The notes: a model not told the origin generated them from the sequence alone. Shown: positions 9,423-17,401, counted from the stretch's first letter. The stretch: 21,759 nucleotides of DNA from Burkholderiaceae bacterium (GCA_017999135.1 JAGOBT010000007.1:1-21759), one strand, 5' to 3'. Numbers and translations: made by a program.

Positions 9423-9884
9423 ATGACGGTGAGCCCGAAGCTTCAATTCCTGGCCGAGACTGTGCTGGCGGAAGCCCGGCATCTCCAGACCACGGATGGG
9501 CGCCTGTTTGCTGTCTCGATGACACCAGAACGGGCCGGCACGCTGGCGTCAGACATCGATTTGGCAGAGCGCACCGATGCGTTCGTGGCGCGCTTTGGTC
9601 GCCTGCAGGACACCTTGGCCGACAAACTGCTGCCGGCCTTGCTGGATTGGTTGTCTGAACCGGTGGCTGCAGCCATCGACAACCTGAACCGCGCGGAACG
9701 GCTGGGCTGGATCGTGTCGGTCGAAGACTGGACCGAAGTCCGCAGACTGCGCAACCGCATGATTCACGAGTATGTGCGCGACCCGGCCGAACTGGCTTTT
9801 GCATTGCAGACGGCGCATGCCGCCGTGCCCTTGTTGACGCGCGCGGCCGAGGCCATGGCAGCGCGGGTCGCTGCGGGCATGTAG
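9423..9884 (+). CDS. hepT: HEPN-domain toxin (HepT type)
   Basis: A protein of 153 residues, mostly helical. It carries the complete HEPN ribonuclease signature R-x4-H-x-Y as RNRMIHEY, with Arg110, His115 and Tyr117. In characterised HepT proteins Arg and His are needed for RNA cleavage and the tyrosine is the residue modified by MntA. The partner MNT gene lies 17 bp upstream. All key residues are present, so the pair looks functional. A second MNT/HEPN pair at 16587-17365 has the same layout but is clearly diverged in sequence. The decayed SDR 3' copy begins about 29 bp after this stop. Confidence 0.88.
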   Translation: MTVSPKLQFLAETVLAEARHLQTTDGRLFAVSMTPERAGTLASDIDLAERTDAFVARFGRLQDTLADKLLPALLDWLSEPVAAAIDNLNRAERLGWIVSVEDWTEVRRLRNRMIHEYVRDPAELAFALQTAHAAVPLLTRAAEAMAARVAAGM

Positions 9885-9912
9885 GAACCTGATACGACAG
9901 CAACTTTGCCGG

Positions 9913-10156
9913 ACACATCGCCAAGGAGCCTGCCGCGCAATGGCATCCGCCACATGGCCATGGCCCCGGGCATCTTCTGCGCGCCGATGTCGTTCACCAT
10001 GCCCCAGGCGGCGCAGGATCCACCGACCGCCACCGGATCACTTCCATCTCGGTCGGGCATCTCGGCCAACGATGTCAAGCTGGTCCAGCACATCATCGAG
10101 CACGACTTGCGCAACGCCGAGGTGATCCGGCTGGACGGAGCGATCCGGCTGGCGCC
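9913..10156 (+). pseudogene. Duplicated 3' fragment of the SDR dehydrogenase gene
   Basis: This stretch aligns with 8795-9037 of the intact SDR gene. The translation NGIRHMAMAPGIFCAPM matches [17 protein letters not shown], and VKLVQHIIEHDLRNAEV matches [17 protein letters not shown]. The last 39 bases (10118-10156) are identical to 8999-9037. A one-base insertion near its left end breaks the frame, and the active-site half of the gene is missing, so it cannot make an enzyme. It stops without its own stop codon exactly where the transposase fragment begins. Many substitutions elsewhere show that it is not a recent copy. Confidence 0.88.
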
Positions 10157-10743
10157 TGGTGGTCACGCACAAGCAGGGACTGATGGGCGGTGCCCGCAGT
10201 TTCCCTGGTAACCCGTACGACGGGCACGTGCTGAGCGCGCAGTTGGAGCAGACCACCAACCTGCTGCAGGACCAGGGGCGTTCGCCCAAGCAGGTCATCG
10301 TCGACCTGGGCTACCGGGGGGTGGACGCCGACAACCCGGGCGTTCAGATCATCCACCGGGGCAAGTACAAGTCGCTGAGCGATCAGGACAAGCGCCTGCT
10401 GAAACGGCGCCAGGCGATCGAGCCGCTGATCGGACACACCAAGGCAGACCATCGGATGGACCGCTGCTGGCTGCAGGGGGCGGTGGGCGATGCGCTGCAT
10501 GCGTTGGGCTGCGCGGCGGGCTACAACATCCGCTGGTTGTTGCGGGCCATCACCCGCCTGGGCCTGAAGGGGCTTTTTTGCGCCTTGTCGGCGATGGCGC
10601 TCTGGGTGCTCTGGCTGGTCGGCGTGGCCTCAACCCTGTTCCGGACTGCCCGCGTCACCGCCACGCATGTCGTTGGGTCGAGACGGCGGACGGCACCGGG
10701 CACGACGACGACCATGATGCGCTGTCTGCTCAGCGTGAATTGA
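10157..10743 (+). pseudogene. IS5-family transposase, C-terminal fragment
   Basis: The translation begins at an internal family position (VVTHKQGLMGGARSFPGNPYDGH) and goes on through IVDLGYRGVDADNPG, IEPLIGHTKADHRMDRCWL and HALGCAAGYNIRWLLRAI. The second Asp (in VDLGYRG) and the Glu (in IEPLIGH) of the DDE triad are present, but the N-terminal half with the first Asp is gone. The upstream neighbour is directly the SDR 3' fragment. GTG 10159 would allow a 194-residue reading, but it is not a true start. The C-terminal ~60 residues look unlike the family and may include a frameshift near 10600-10700. Neither IS end could be identified. Confidence 0.85.
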
Positions 10744-10762
10744 ATTTCGCCGGGCCGACTCT

Positions 10763-10830
10763 TTGATGTGGGCTGTCAAGTGCGCCCAAGTCCCTCTCGG
10801 GACTTAGCATGAGCCGCAAAACCACATCAA
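10763..10830. repeat. Nested inverted repeats
   Basis: Outer 9-bp arms TTGATGTGG (10763-10771) and CCACATCAA (10822-10830) enclose a 7-bp hairpin AAGTCCC/GGGACTT (10788-10794, 10799-10805, loop TCTC). It lies between the transposase fragment and the receptor gene. No T-run follows, so it is not a typical terminator. It may be the remains of a mobile element end. The surrounding 10744-10902 shows no gene. Confidence 0.6.
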
Positions 10831-10902
10831 GCCCCATGCTCGCTTCGCTCACAAGGGATGACACAGGTTAAGTTCAGCACATTGCAGTCTGGGTTTACAA
10901 CG

Positions 10903-10935
10903 AAAAAGGCCTGCAGTGAGCGCACGGCAGGCCTT
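10903..10935 (-). terminator. Rho-independent terminator of the TonB-dependent receptor gene
   Basis: On the minus strand the arms AAGGCCTGC and GCAGGCCTT (10935-10927 with 10914-10906) form a 9-bp stem with a 12-base loop. A run of T follows (complement of A 10903-10907). It begins 25 bp after the receptor stop codon. Confidence 0.87.
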
Positions 10936-10960
10936 GCAACCAACGATCAATCCGGTCGGA

Positions 10961-13900
10961 TCAGAACTTGTGGTCGTAGCTGACGGTGAGCTTCACCGAG
11001 CGCGGCGCCGTGTTCTGAATGATGCGGCCATAGCGCGGCAACACGGCCGTAATGTCACCAGCATCTTCGTGCACTTCATCTATGGCTTGCGCTGACTGAC
11101 GATTGAACAGATTGAACACGTCGACCTTGAACTGCAGCCCCTTGACCTGGGCCGGCCGGTAAGCCAGGTTCATGTCAAGGCGGTATTCCCAAGGCAAGGT
11201 TCCTTGATTGCCACGGGGGGTCGGTACTGACGTCACCCCGTCGAATGAGCAGTAACGATAGGAAGATCCGTAACTGTAGTCGCTGTCGAAGTCCGCAGGC
11301 GAGGTACCAAACGACGGCGTGCCCGCAAAATTGCCAATGCAGTTCTTGGGTCGCCCAGATGCCAACAGTGCGTTGGCACCCACGATGATTTGGGGCGTGA
11401 CCGCCATGTACCCGTAGGCCTTGATTTGGTGCCGGCGGTCATTGGGCAAGTAGCCGTAAGCACCATCCATCAATTCAGGGTGGTCCCAGGTTTGGGTTGC
11501 AGCCACGTCGGTTTGCGCCACATCAGAGAGCGTCTGCCCTTCGGTGTTGCCCTTGTTCTTGGCGTAGGTGTAGGTGACCTTGCCGTACCACCCATCAGAG
11601 AACGGGTGTTCGGCAAAGAAGTCAAGCGCAAAGTAGGTTCGCTTGGCTTTCTGGAAACCCAACTCGGCAGCAGTGAGGTTGACCGCAGTGTAGGTGCCGT
11701 TGCCCGCAAAGTCGATCAAGAACGTGTTGCCTTTGCCCGGGTTGAACGACGCACAACCAAACCCTGCCCAGTTGGTGGTGTCGATGTTGTTCCTGGTCGC
11801 GTAGGCTTGAAACGGCCGTGGGTCGCACAGGTCATCGATGGTGGCCACCAGCGACCGGTAGGTCGCCTTGACACCCACGTTGAGCTTGTTACTCAGTGCG
11901 CGCTCAATGCCCAGCGTCAGCTCATCCTGGCTGTTCGGCTTGATGTCTTGTGCAGCCACGGTTTTGGCGTCTTTGGCTTGGCCATACTCATTGTTGCTAG
12001 AGAATGGTGTGCCCAAATCGGCCCGCCCGATGGGAACGCCATTAGCGTCCACACCGGTGTAAACAAACGGCTGGCGGGTGAAGGTTGACCGGCTCGCGCC
12101 GCGAACAGCCAAGTGGGTCGGAATCTGCACGCCATAGCGCCCAGCCGAGCCGTACAACTTGGTGCGACCATCGTTGAAGACGTCGTAGCTGAACTGCAGG
12201 CGTGGGTGCAACTGCGTTTTCACGGTCAGGAACTTTTCGCCGTCACCGTTAACGTTGCTGTATTTTTCCACCCGTATTCCGGGCGTGACGGTCAGCTGCT
12301 TGTTGACCTGCCACTTGTCTTCCAAATAGATGGCCGACTGGTTTGACTCAGCATTTGTTGTCGTCTCGAAGATCTGTTCGTAACCATAGTAGTAATATGT
12401 ACTGTTGGCCGCCGTTGTGCCCGCTGCATTGGGCTGGGTCAGCACACCGGCGCCAGCACCCACAGCAGTTGTTGCACCATTGGGTTTCAGTGCAGCGTTC
12501 GTGGTGCGGAAGTAACGATAAAGGCCATTCCCCGCCAATACATCACCTGCGTTTTTCGATTGCAGGCTGACCTTGTCAATACCCGCGCGCAACAAATGGC
12601 TACCCAGCTTGTATTCCAAGTCGAAACGATAGGCATCCACCTTGTCCTTGGATCCAGGCGCTAGCACCAATGTGCCGGGCGCAAACGGGTAAGGGTTGTT
12701 GTAAGTGAATCCAGGGTAACGGTTGGCCGTGTCGGCACGAACCTGCCGCACCTGCGAGTAAACATCAACGCCGTCGTAACTGTTCGAGTGAGGCGACTGG
12801 CTGCGGCCTACCAACGCGCTGAGTGTCAAGTCATCCGTCAGAAAACCGGTGTACTTCAGGATATTGGCCTTGCCGCCCACACCATCGGTGTGGTCGGACT
12901 GATTGACAAACTTGGCCTTGGCCGCCGTGATGCCGTCACGCACACCTGTCAGCAGGTTGTAGCCAGAAACCGTCTCGTTCTGGGTGTACTCGTCGCCCAG
13001 CGAGGTGAACTCCAGCAAGTGGTTGCGGGTAAGATTCCAGTCGAACTTCAGCAGGTAGCGGTCATTGGTGTTCTTGCGAACCGCCCAACCATTGTCAAGG
13101 AACCCATTGACGAACTGATCACCCAGCTGAGACTGCCGTTCAACAGTATTTTTCAGCTGCTCAACGGCTGCAAAGACAAACAATTTGTCTTCAAGGATAG
13201 GGCCACCAACATAGGCGCCAATTTGCGATTCGCTGCGCTTCCTATCCGCGTTGTTCACGAACAGCGTGCCGTCGGTCAGGTAAATGTTGTCGTAGTCCGA
13301 GCGCAGCGATTTTGGGCTCGTGCTGGCGCTGACGCCGGCTTCCCACTTGTTGCCGCCGCTCTTGGTGACCAAGCTGATCACACCACCGACTGAGCGGCCG
13401 AACTCAGCCCCAAAACCACCAGACGCGACGTTGGCCTGCGCTATTGAGTTGAACGGCAGCTCGATGGATCCCAACTGGTTCAGCGCGTTGGTAACGGGGA
13501 AACCATTAATGTAGTAAGAGTTCTCCGACGGTGCGCCACCACCGATGGAAGCGCCACCCGAATAGCGCGGGTCCGCCTTCGTGGTGTTTGGCGCCAACTG
13601 GATGATCGCGTCCAAATTCTGTGCAATTGGCAGCGCATCAAGCTGCTTGGCGGTGAAGATTGCACCATTGGAAACAGCCGACATGTCCAGACGACGCGAC
13701 GCACCGGTCACTGTGACCACCTGGGTTCCGCCGAATACCACCTCGGACCCTTGCCCCAACAGCACCTCAACCATGCTGGCTGCGCCAACAGCCTGCCCGT
13801 TGCGCAACTGCGTGGCGCGGTAGGTCCCCGGCGGCAACGAGGAAGCTGAAAAGCGCCCAGTCGAATCGGGCGTGACTGTGCGCTTGAGGCCTGTGGCGGT

Positions 13901-14077
13901 GTTTTCCACCAAGATCGTTACCCCACCGCCCGGCTGGACTGATCCGTAGACGGTGCCAGTGATGTTTGACTGTGCGTTGGCGCCTTGCAAGCCTGACAAC
14001 GCCAAGACGAACGTACTCGTTGCGATGGCAATGGCGTGCCGTTGCCAAGGACGCGATGTGGATCTGCTGTGGGTCAC
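10961..14077 (-). CDS. Oar-like TonB-dependent outer membrane receptor with carboxypeptidase-regulatory-like N-terminal domain
   Basis: A protein of 1038 residues. Residues 1-35 form a signal peptide (basic start, core IAIATSTFVLALSGL, cleavage after ANA). Residues ~38-110 look like a carboxypeptidase regulatory-like beta-sandwich (GTVYGSVQPGGGVTILVENTATG, then PPGTYRATQLRNG). The plug follows (about 115-235, VVTVTGASRRLD, NLDAIIQLAPNTT, FGAEFGRSVGGVISLVTKSGG), then a long beta-barrel ending in YDHKF with a terminal Phe. This is the Oar-like architecture; the ligand is unknown. I chose GTG 14077 because GGAGC precedes it and it gives a normal signal peptide; a GTG at 14122 would add 15 residues in front. 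Base composition is visibly less GC-rich than the flanking core genes, suggesting transfer. It has its own terminator and no partner gene next to it. Confidence 0.9.
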   Translation of the reverse strand: MTHSRSTSRPWQRHAIAIATSTFVLALSGLQGANAQSNITGTVYGSVQPGGGVTILVENTATGLKRTVTPDSTGRFSASSLPPGTYRATQLRNGQAVGAASMVEVLLGQGSEVVFGGTQVVTVTGASRRLDMSAVSNGAIFTAKQLDALPIAQNLDAIIQLAPNTTKADPRYSGGASIGGGAPSENSYYINGFPVTNALNQLGSIELPFNSIAQANVASGGFGAEFGRSVGGVISLVTKSGGNKWEAGVSASTSPKSLRSDYDNIYLTDGTLFVNNADRKRSESQIGAYVGGPILEDKLFVFAAVEQLKNTVERQSQLGDQFVNGFLDNGWAVRKNTNDRYLLKFDWNLTRNHLLEFTSLGDEYTQNETVSGYNLLTGVRDGITAAKAKFVNQSDHTDGVGGKANILKYTGFLTDDLTLSALVGRSQSPHSNSYDGVDVYSQVRQVRADTANRYPGFTYNNPYPFAPGTLVLAPGSKDKVDAYRFDLEYKLGSHLLRAGIDKVSLQSKNAGDVLAGNGLYRYFRTTNAALKPNGATTAVGAGAGVLTQPNAAGTTAANSTYYYYGYEQIFETTTNAESNQSAIYLEDKWQVNKQLTVTPGIRVEKYSNVNGDGEKFLTVKTQLHPRLQFSYDVFNDGRTKLYGSAGRYGVQIPTHLAVRGASRSTFTRQPFVYTGVDANGVPIGRADLGTPFSSNNEYGQAKDAKTVAAQDIKPNSQDELTLGIERALSNKLNVGVKATYRSLVATIDDLCDPRPFQAYATRNNIDTTNWAGFGCASFNPGKGNTFLIDFAGNGTYTAVNLTAAELGFQKAKRTYFALDFFAEHPFSDGWYGKVTYTYAKNKGNTEGQTLSDVAQTDVAATQTWDHPELMDGAYGYLPNDRRHQIKAYGYMAVTPQIIVGANALLASGRPKNCIGNFAGTPSFGTSPADFDSDYSYGSSYRYCSFDGVTSVPTPRGNQGTLPWEYRLDMNLAYRPAQVKGLQFKVDVFNLFNRQSAQAIDEVHEDAGDITAVLPRYGRIIQNTAPRSVKLTVSYDHKF

Positions 14078-14569
14078 TGTGATGCTCCAAAAATTGGGTC
14101 GTGGGACCAATGGGCCCGCCACAGCCCACCCTGCAGCTTTGTGAAGCGCCGGTGACCGAAAGCGAGCAACTCGTAAATCATTGTCTGCGGCTTCGTATCG
14201 TGCCCTGTTCTAGGGAAACCCTTGCCGCCTTGTCCGACATGGGAAGCATGCCAATTCACAGTCTCGCCGCACACCACGGTTTGCCAAAAAATCTATATAA
14301 AACATCAAGTTACGGGACTTTGGCTGGAACTGAAACGAGCTCCCGCCGAGCAGCATTAGGGGGCGTTGCCTAGAACGAATCAGGCAATTCGTTGGTTGTT
14401 TGCAACAAGTACCAAGTCAGCAACCGCCGACCCATCAAGGGCAATCGGATTTGTCATTCAGTTGGAAAAAGCAACCTCGTTCAGGCGGGTGTCGGCGACA
14501 TGGATTCAGGGCGATTTCAATCGACGCAACAAAGCGGGGAGGGCGGCTGGCTTACGTCGCCGCCAGTGG
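14078..14569. other. Long non-coding region upstream of the receptor gene
   Basis: About 490 bp without a supported gene. It contains the receptor's ribosome binding site (GGAGC, minus strand, 14088-14084) and an AT-rich patch at 14284-14312 that reads on the minus strand as TTTTATATAGATTTTTT, a possible -10 region with no clear -35. A small hairpin CCCT/AGGG is near 14204-14216. I found no cobalamin riboswitch B12 box. The part 14320-14569 shows nothing recognisable. Confidence 0.45.
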
Positions 14570-15137
14570 CTACAACCTCGGCACCGCAGCCAGCAGCGTG
14601 CGCGTGTAGTCGTCGACCGGCCTCCGCAACACATCGGCGCATGCGCTCTGCTCGACGATGCTGCCCGTGCGCATCACCGCCACATGGTCGGCGATGTACT
14701 CCGCCACTGCGATGTTGTGGGTGATGGACAGGTAGCTGACGCCCAGCTCGCGCTGCAGGTCGCGCAGCAGGTTCAGGATCTGCGCCTGGACGCTGACGTC
14801 CAGCGCCGACGTGGGCTCGTCGCAGACGATCAGCCGCGGGTTGACGGCCAGCGCGCGGGCGATGGCGATGCGCTGGCGGCGGTCACCGGGCGTGGTGTCG
14901 GGCTGCAGCGCGGCCAGGCCTTCGGCCAGGATCTCGGCCACGCGCATGCGCGGGTTCAAGCTGGCGAACGGATCCTGGAAGATGATCTGCACCGTGCGGC
15001 GGACGTTGCGCAGCGCGGCCCAATCCAGGTCGAACTGACTGCTGCCATTCAATAACGGCCGGCCACTGATCTGGGCCCGACCACGCAACAATTTCAAGGT
15101 GGCCGGGCCGCTGGTGGTCATGCCGCAGCCCGGCTCG
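14570..15137 (-). pseudogene. Fragment A: 3' part of the ABC transporter ATPase gene
   Basis: It matches the C-terminal nucleotide-binding domain of the intact ATPase (gene at 17891-19729) from the Walker A loop to the end AAVPRL and a TAG stop. The Walker A lysine is lost (GCGMTTSG against GCGKTTTG). A clean 87-bp deletion removes the ABC signature segment (29 codons including FSGGQ). Walker B (VCDEPTSALD) and the H-loop (ITHN) are kept. Homology fades at about 15137. The remaining frame is open from 15121, but a protein lacking Walker A lysine and signature cannot be an active ATPase. It lies directly behind the intact vapBC pair in gene orientation. Confidence 0.9.
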
Positions 15138-15169
15138 CCTCGCCTCGGCGCCCCGGGCAGCGTTCGCGC

Positions 15170-15586
15170 TCAGACCCAGGGATCGACCACCGCCACAGTC
15201 AGCCCTTCAAAGTGCCGCAGGTTCCGCGTCGCCAGCGTGGCACGTCGCGCCTGAGCAATGCCGGCAATTTGAGTGTCGCGGATGTCCACCGGACGACCGT
15301 TGCGTTGCCGGTCGGCCGCCAGCAGCGCGGCTTGTGCCGCAGCCTCTGCGTCGAACGGCAGAACACGGTTCTCAAGGTCGATCGCCAACAACTGATCAAA
15401 GGCCTGCGCCAAGCTCTCCCGCCGTTGCCCTGGCGGCAACAGCGCCAGTCCAAGTCGGCTTTCAAACAGGGTGATGGTGGTGATCCAGACCGACTGGGAC
15501 GGCTGCAGGTCCAGCCAACGCAGCACGGCAGGCGCGGGCTGGCGCCGCATCAGCTCCGACAACACGTTGGTGTCAAGAATGATCAT
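15170..15586 (-). CDS. vapC: PIN-domain toxin, VapC/FitB type
   Basis: A protein of 138 residues covering a full PIN domain. Asp5 is in MIILDTNVLSEL, Glu in TLFESRLGLALLP (about residue 42), and the C-terminal acidic site in VDIRDTQIAGIAQARRATLATRN (about 100-122), a FitB-like signature. This is a Mg-dependent ribonuclease family. The ATG overlaps the stop of the antitoxin gene (ATGA, 15586-15583), so the two are translationally coupled. A close but truncated relative occurs at 17604-17856. Fragment A of the ABC ATPase gene begins about 33 bp beyond its stop. Confidence 0.93.
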   Translation of the reverse strand: MIILDTNVLSELMRRQPAPAVLRWLDLQPSQSVWITTITLFESRLGLALLPPGQRRESLAQAFDQLLAIDLENRVLPFDAEAAAQAALLAADRQRNGRPVDIRDTQIAGIAQARRATLATRNLRHFEGLTVAVVDPWV

Positions 15587-15834
15587 GCCGCGAGTGTGAT
15601 GGCCTGGGGTCCTTGGCCCTTCAACTCAGGCAGGGGCTCGTTCAGACCGTCCCCCGCAAACCGGGCGGCGATCCGGGTGCCCAGCCCCATACCGGCAGCC
15701 AGATCGTCATCCTTGACCGCGTTGCGCAGGATTTGCCGAACCTCGGCCTCCATGCTGACGCCATGGGACGCTGCGCGCCGTTTCAGCCGATCCTTGACCT
15801 CATCTTCGATGTTGCGAACGGTGAATTGACCCAT
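15583..15834 (-). CDS. vapB: FitA/VapB-type ribbon-helix-helix antitoxin
   Basis: A protein of 83 residues. The N-terminal MGQFTVRNIEDEVKDRLKRRA (beta strand then helix) and the following ASHGVSMEAEVRQILRNAV form the ribbon-helix-helix DNA-binding fold of FitA/VapB antitoxins. The C-terminal half (LGTRIAARFAG onwards) is the toxin-binding tail; FitA proteins contact the PIN active site with such an arginine. AAGGGA precedes the ATG. A perfect palindrome 17 bp upstream is the likely operator. The last 13 codons also exist as a remnant at 17853-17892. Confidence 0.93.
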   Translation of the reverse strand: MGQFTVRNIEDEVKDRLKRRAASHGVSMEAEVRQILRNAVKDDDLAAGMGLGTRIAARFAGDGLNEPLPELKGQGPQAITLAA

Positions 15835-15850
15835 GATCGTCCCTTGAAAA

Positions 15851-15862
15851 ATATCATGATAT
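15851..15862. promoter_or_regulatory. Perfect 12-bp palindrome, likely VapB operator
   Basis: ATATCATGATAT is an exact palindrome 17 bp upstream of the vapB start, in an AT-rich island inside GC-rich sequence. Ribbon-helix-helix antitoxins bind such palindromes to repress their own operon. TTGCAC on the minus strand just upstream could be part of a -35 box, but spacing to a -10 is unclear. Confidence 0.55.
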
Positions 15863-15913
15863 CAATCGGTGCAACATCGCGGCGGGCTGGTTGCTCAGCG
15901 CCGCTGTCAACGG

Positions 15914-16490
15914 CTAGAGCCTGGGCACCGCCGCCAGCAGGTTGCGCGTGTAGTCATCCACCGGCCGCTGCAGCACATCAGCACAGGCGCCCTGCTCGAC
16001 GATGCGGCCCGCGCGCATCACCGCCACATGGTCGGCGACGTACTCCACCACTGCGATGTTGTGGGTGATGAACAGGTAGCTCACGCCCAGCTCACGCTGC
16101 AGGTCGCGCAGCAGGTTCAGGATCTGCGCCTGCACGCTGACGTCCAGTGCCGACGTGGGTTCGTCGCAGACGATGAGCTTGGGGTTGACGGCCAGCGCGC
16201 GGGCGATGGCGATGCGCTGGCGGCGGTCACCGGGCGTGGTGTCGGGCTGCAGCGCGGCCAGGCCTTCGTCCAGGATCTCGGCCACGCGCATGCGCGGGTT
16301 CAAGCTGGCAAACGGGTCCTGGAAGGTAATCTGCACCGTGTGGCGGGCTTCACGCAGTGCGGCCCCCGCCAGGTCGAACAGGTTGCTGCCTTTCAGAAGC
16401 GCCTGGCCTTCGATCTGCGCCTGGCCGCGCAGCAGCTGCACGATGGCCATGCCGGTGGTGATCTCGCCGCAGCCCGACACACCCACCGGT
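15914..16490 (-). pseudogene. Fragment B: 3' part of the ABC transporter ATPase gene
   Basis: It is homologous to the last third of the intact ATPase gene and ends AAVPRL plus TAG. It carries the same 87-bp deletion of the signature segment as fragment A. The Walker A loop is altered to GVSGCGEITTG, replacing the lysine by glutamate. The last ~260 bp (15917-16180) are nearly identical to the intact gene, whereas the part towards Walker A is much more diverged, giving a mosaic look. The frame stays open through a non-homologous front to ATG 16588 (MGQFYRED) and beyond, but this is not evidence of a working gene. The MNT/HEPN pair starts about 97 bp away on the other strand. Confidence 0.9.
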
Positions 16491-16574
16491 GGCGGCGCTC
16501 GGCACGCCGTCACTTGGCGACACAGCTTGGCCATGGCCTGGTCGCCGACCGCGGTTCGAATGACGTCCTCTCGA

Positions 16575-16580
16575 TAGAAT
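16575..16580 (+). promoter_or_regulatory. Likely -10 element of the second MNT/HEPN pair
   Basis: TAGAAT ends 6 bp before ATG 16587, the same spacing as TATACT before the first MNT gene. No Shine-Dalgarno sequence separates it from the ATG, so a leaderless message is plausible. No clear -35 box is visible. Confidence 0.35.
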
Positions 16581-16586
16581 TGACCC

Positions 16587-16904
16587 ATGCGCTTGACAAC
16601 GGCCGAGAGAACTGCGATCGCACAAGCGGCCCGGGAGACCCTTCCCCCGGGCGCAAAGGTGTCGTTGTTCGGCTCTCGCGTCGACGACAACCGGCGTGGC
16701 GGCGATATCGACCTGCTGATCGAGCCCAACATGGCGCTGCCCCCCGTTGAACAGGTTGCCCTGCGCACCCGACTAGCTGCACGCCTGTACCGGACGATGG
16801 GCGAACGCCGCATCGACATCGTGCTGGCCGCTCTTGGCATGGCTGATGAACGATTGATCGTTTCTGAAGCGCGCCGTCAGGCGGTGGAAGTGGTGCGCAC
16901 ATGA
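16587..16904 (+). CDS. mntA: MNT-domain nucleotidyltransferase antitoxin (MntA type), second copy
   Basis: A protein of 105 residues. GS at 29-30, Asp40 and Asp42 (FGSRVDDNRRGGDIDLL, GS-x9-DxD) and Asp77 in RRIDIVLA give a complete nucleotidyltransferase active site. It resembles the first MNT protein (9106-9405) in length, N-terminus (MRLT against MRLS) and motif spacing, but is clearly diverged elsewhere. It should protect against the HEPN toxin by nucleotidylating it, as known for HepT/MntA pairs. The stop overlaps the HEPN start by four bases (ATGA, 16901-16904), tighter than in the first pair. It lies on the opposite strand to the ABC gene fragments around it. Confidence 0.9.
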   Translation: MRLTTAERTAIAQAARETLPPGAKVSLFGSRVDDNRRGGDIDLLIEPNMALPPVEQVALRTRLAARLYRTMGERRIDIVLAALGMADERLIVSEARRQAVEVVRT

Positions 16905-17365
16905 CGGCCGTTGTTGAGTCTGCGCGCCTGTCCGCCGCACGTTGGGAATGTGATCGCCACCGCGCGGCGCTGGAGGAGGCATTGGCAGATTGGCATGGCC
17001 TGCCTGTGCCTGACATCGCGGCGCTCGATCAAGATTCGGCCCTGCGCCGGCTGACCGACCAGATCCTCTACCGGTTCACCAAGCTGCAGGATGCGATGGG
17101 CGAGCGGCTGGTGCCAGCCACGCTGGGTTGGCTGCGCGAGCCACATGAAGACTGGCCCATGCGAGACCGGCTGGACAGGCTAGAGAAGCTTGGCCTGCTG
17201 GATGTCGACACCTGGTTGCAATGGCGCGACGTCCGCAACCGGCTCGCCCACGAGTACCCGGATCAACCGGAACTGCGGCACGCCGCAGTCCTGGCCGCAA
17301 TTGACGCCGCGCAGGCGATGCTCCACGCGTACCAGCGTTGGTGCGACCGCCTGCCGGCCGCCTGA
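16901..17365 (+). CDS. hepT: HEPN-domain toxin (HepT type), second copy
   Basis: A protein of 154 residues with the full R-x4-H-x-Y motif RNRLAHEY (Arg112, His117, Tyr119) placed as in the first HEPN protein (9423-9884). Both also share a helical region around residues 45-80 (LTDQILYRFTKLQDAMGERLVPATLGWL here). The likely activity is RNA cleavage, blocked by the MNT partner. Translation is probably coupled to the MNT gene through the overlapping ATGA. The stop lies 36 bp from the stop of ATPase fragment C, which is read towards it from the other strand. Confidence 0.88.
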   Translation: MTAVVESARLSAARWECDRHRAALEEALADWHGLPVPDIAALDQDSALRRLTDQILYRFTKLQDAMGERLVPATLGWLREPHEDWPMRDRLDRLEKLGLLDVDTWLQWRDVRNRLAHEYPDQPELRHAAVLAAIDAAQAMLHAYQRWCDRLPAA

Positions 17366-17401
17366 CCGCGGCGTGGTGACCTCGCGGCCAATTCAGGCGC
17401 T

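Noticed and set aside
14078..14569. Cobalamin riboswitch upstream of the TonB-dependent receptor
   Set aside because: No B12-box-like sequence is visible, and the receptor is Oar-like, not BtuB-like.
14570..15121. 183-codon frame over fragment A as a short stand-alone ATPase
   Set aside because: The start codon is the mutated Walker A lysine codon (AAG to ATG) and the signature is deleted; a working ATPase is not plausible.
15914..16588. 224-codon frame starting MGQFYRED that includes ATPase fragment B
   Set aside because: It lacks the Walker A lysine and the ABC signature and has a non-homologous front, so I treat it as a pseudogene and not a new protein.
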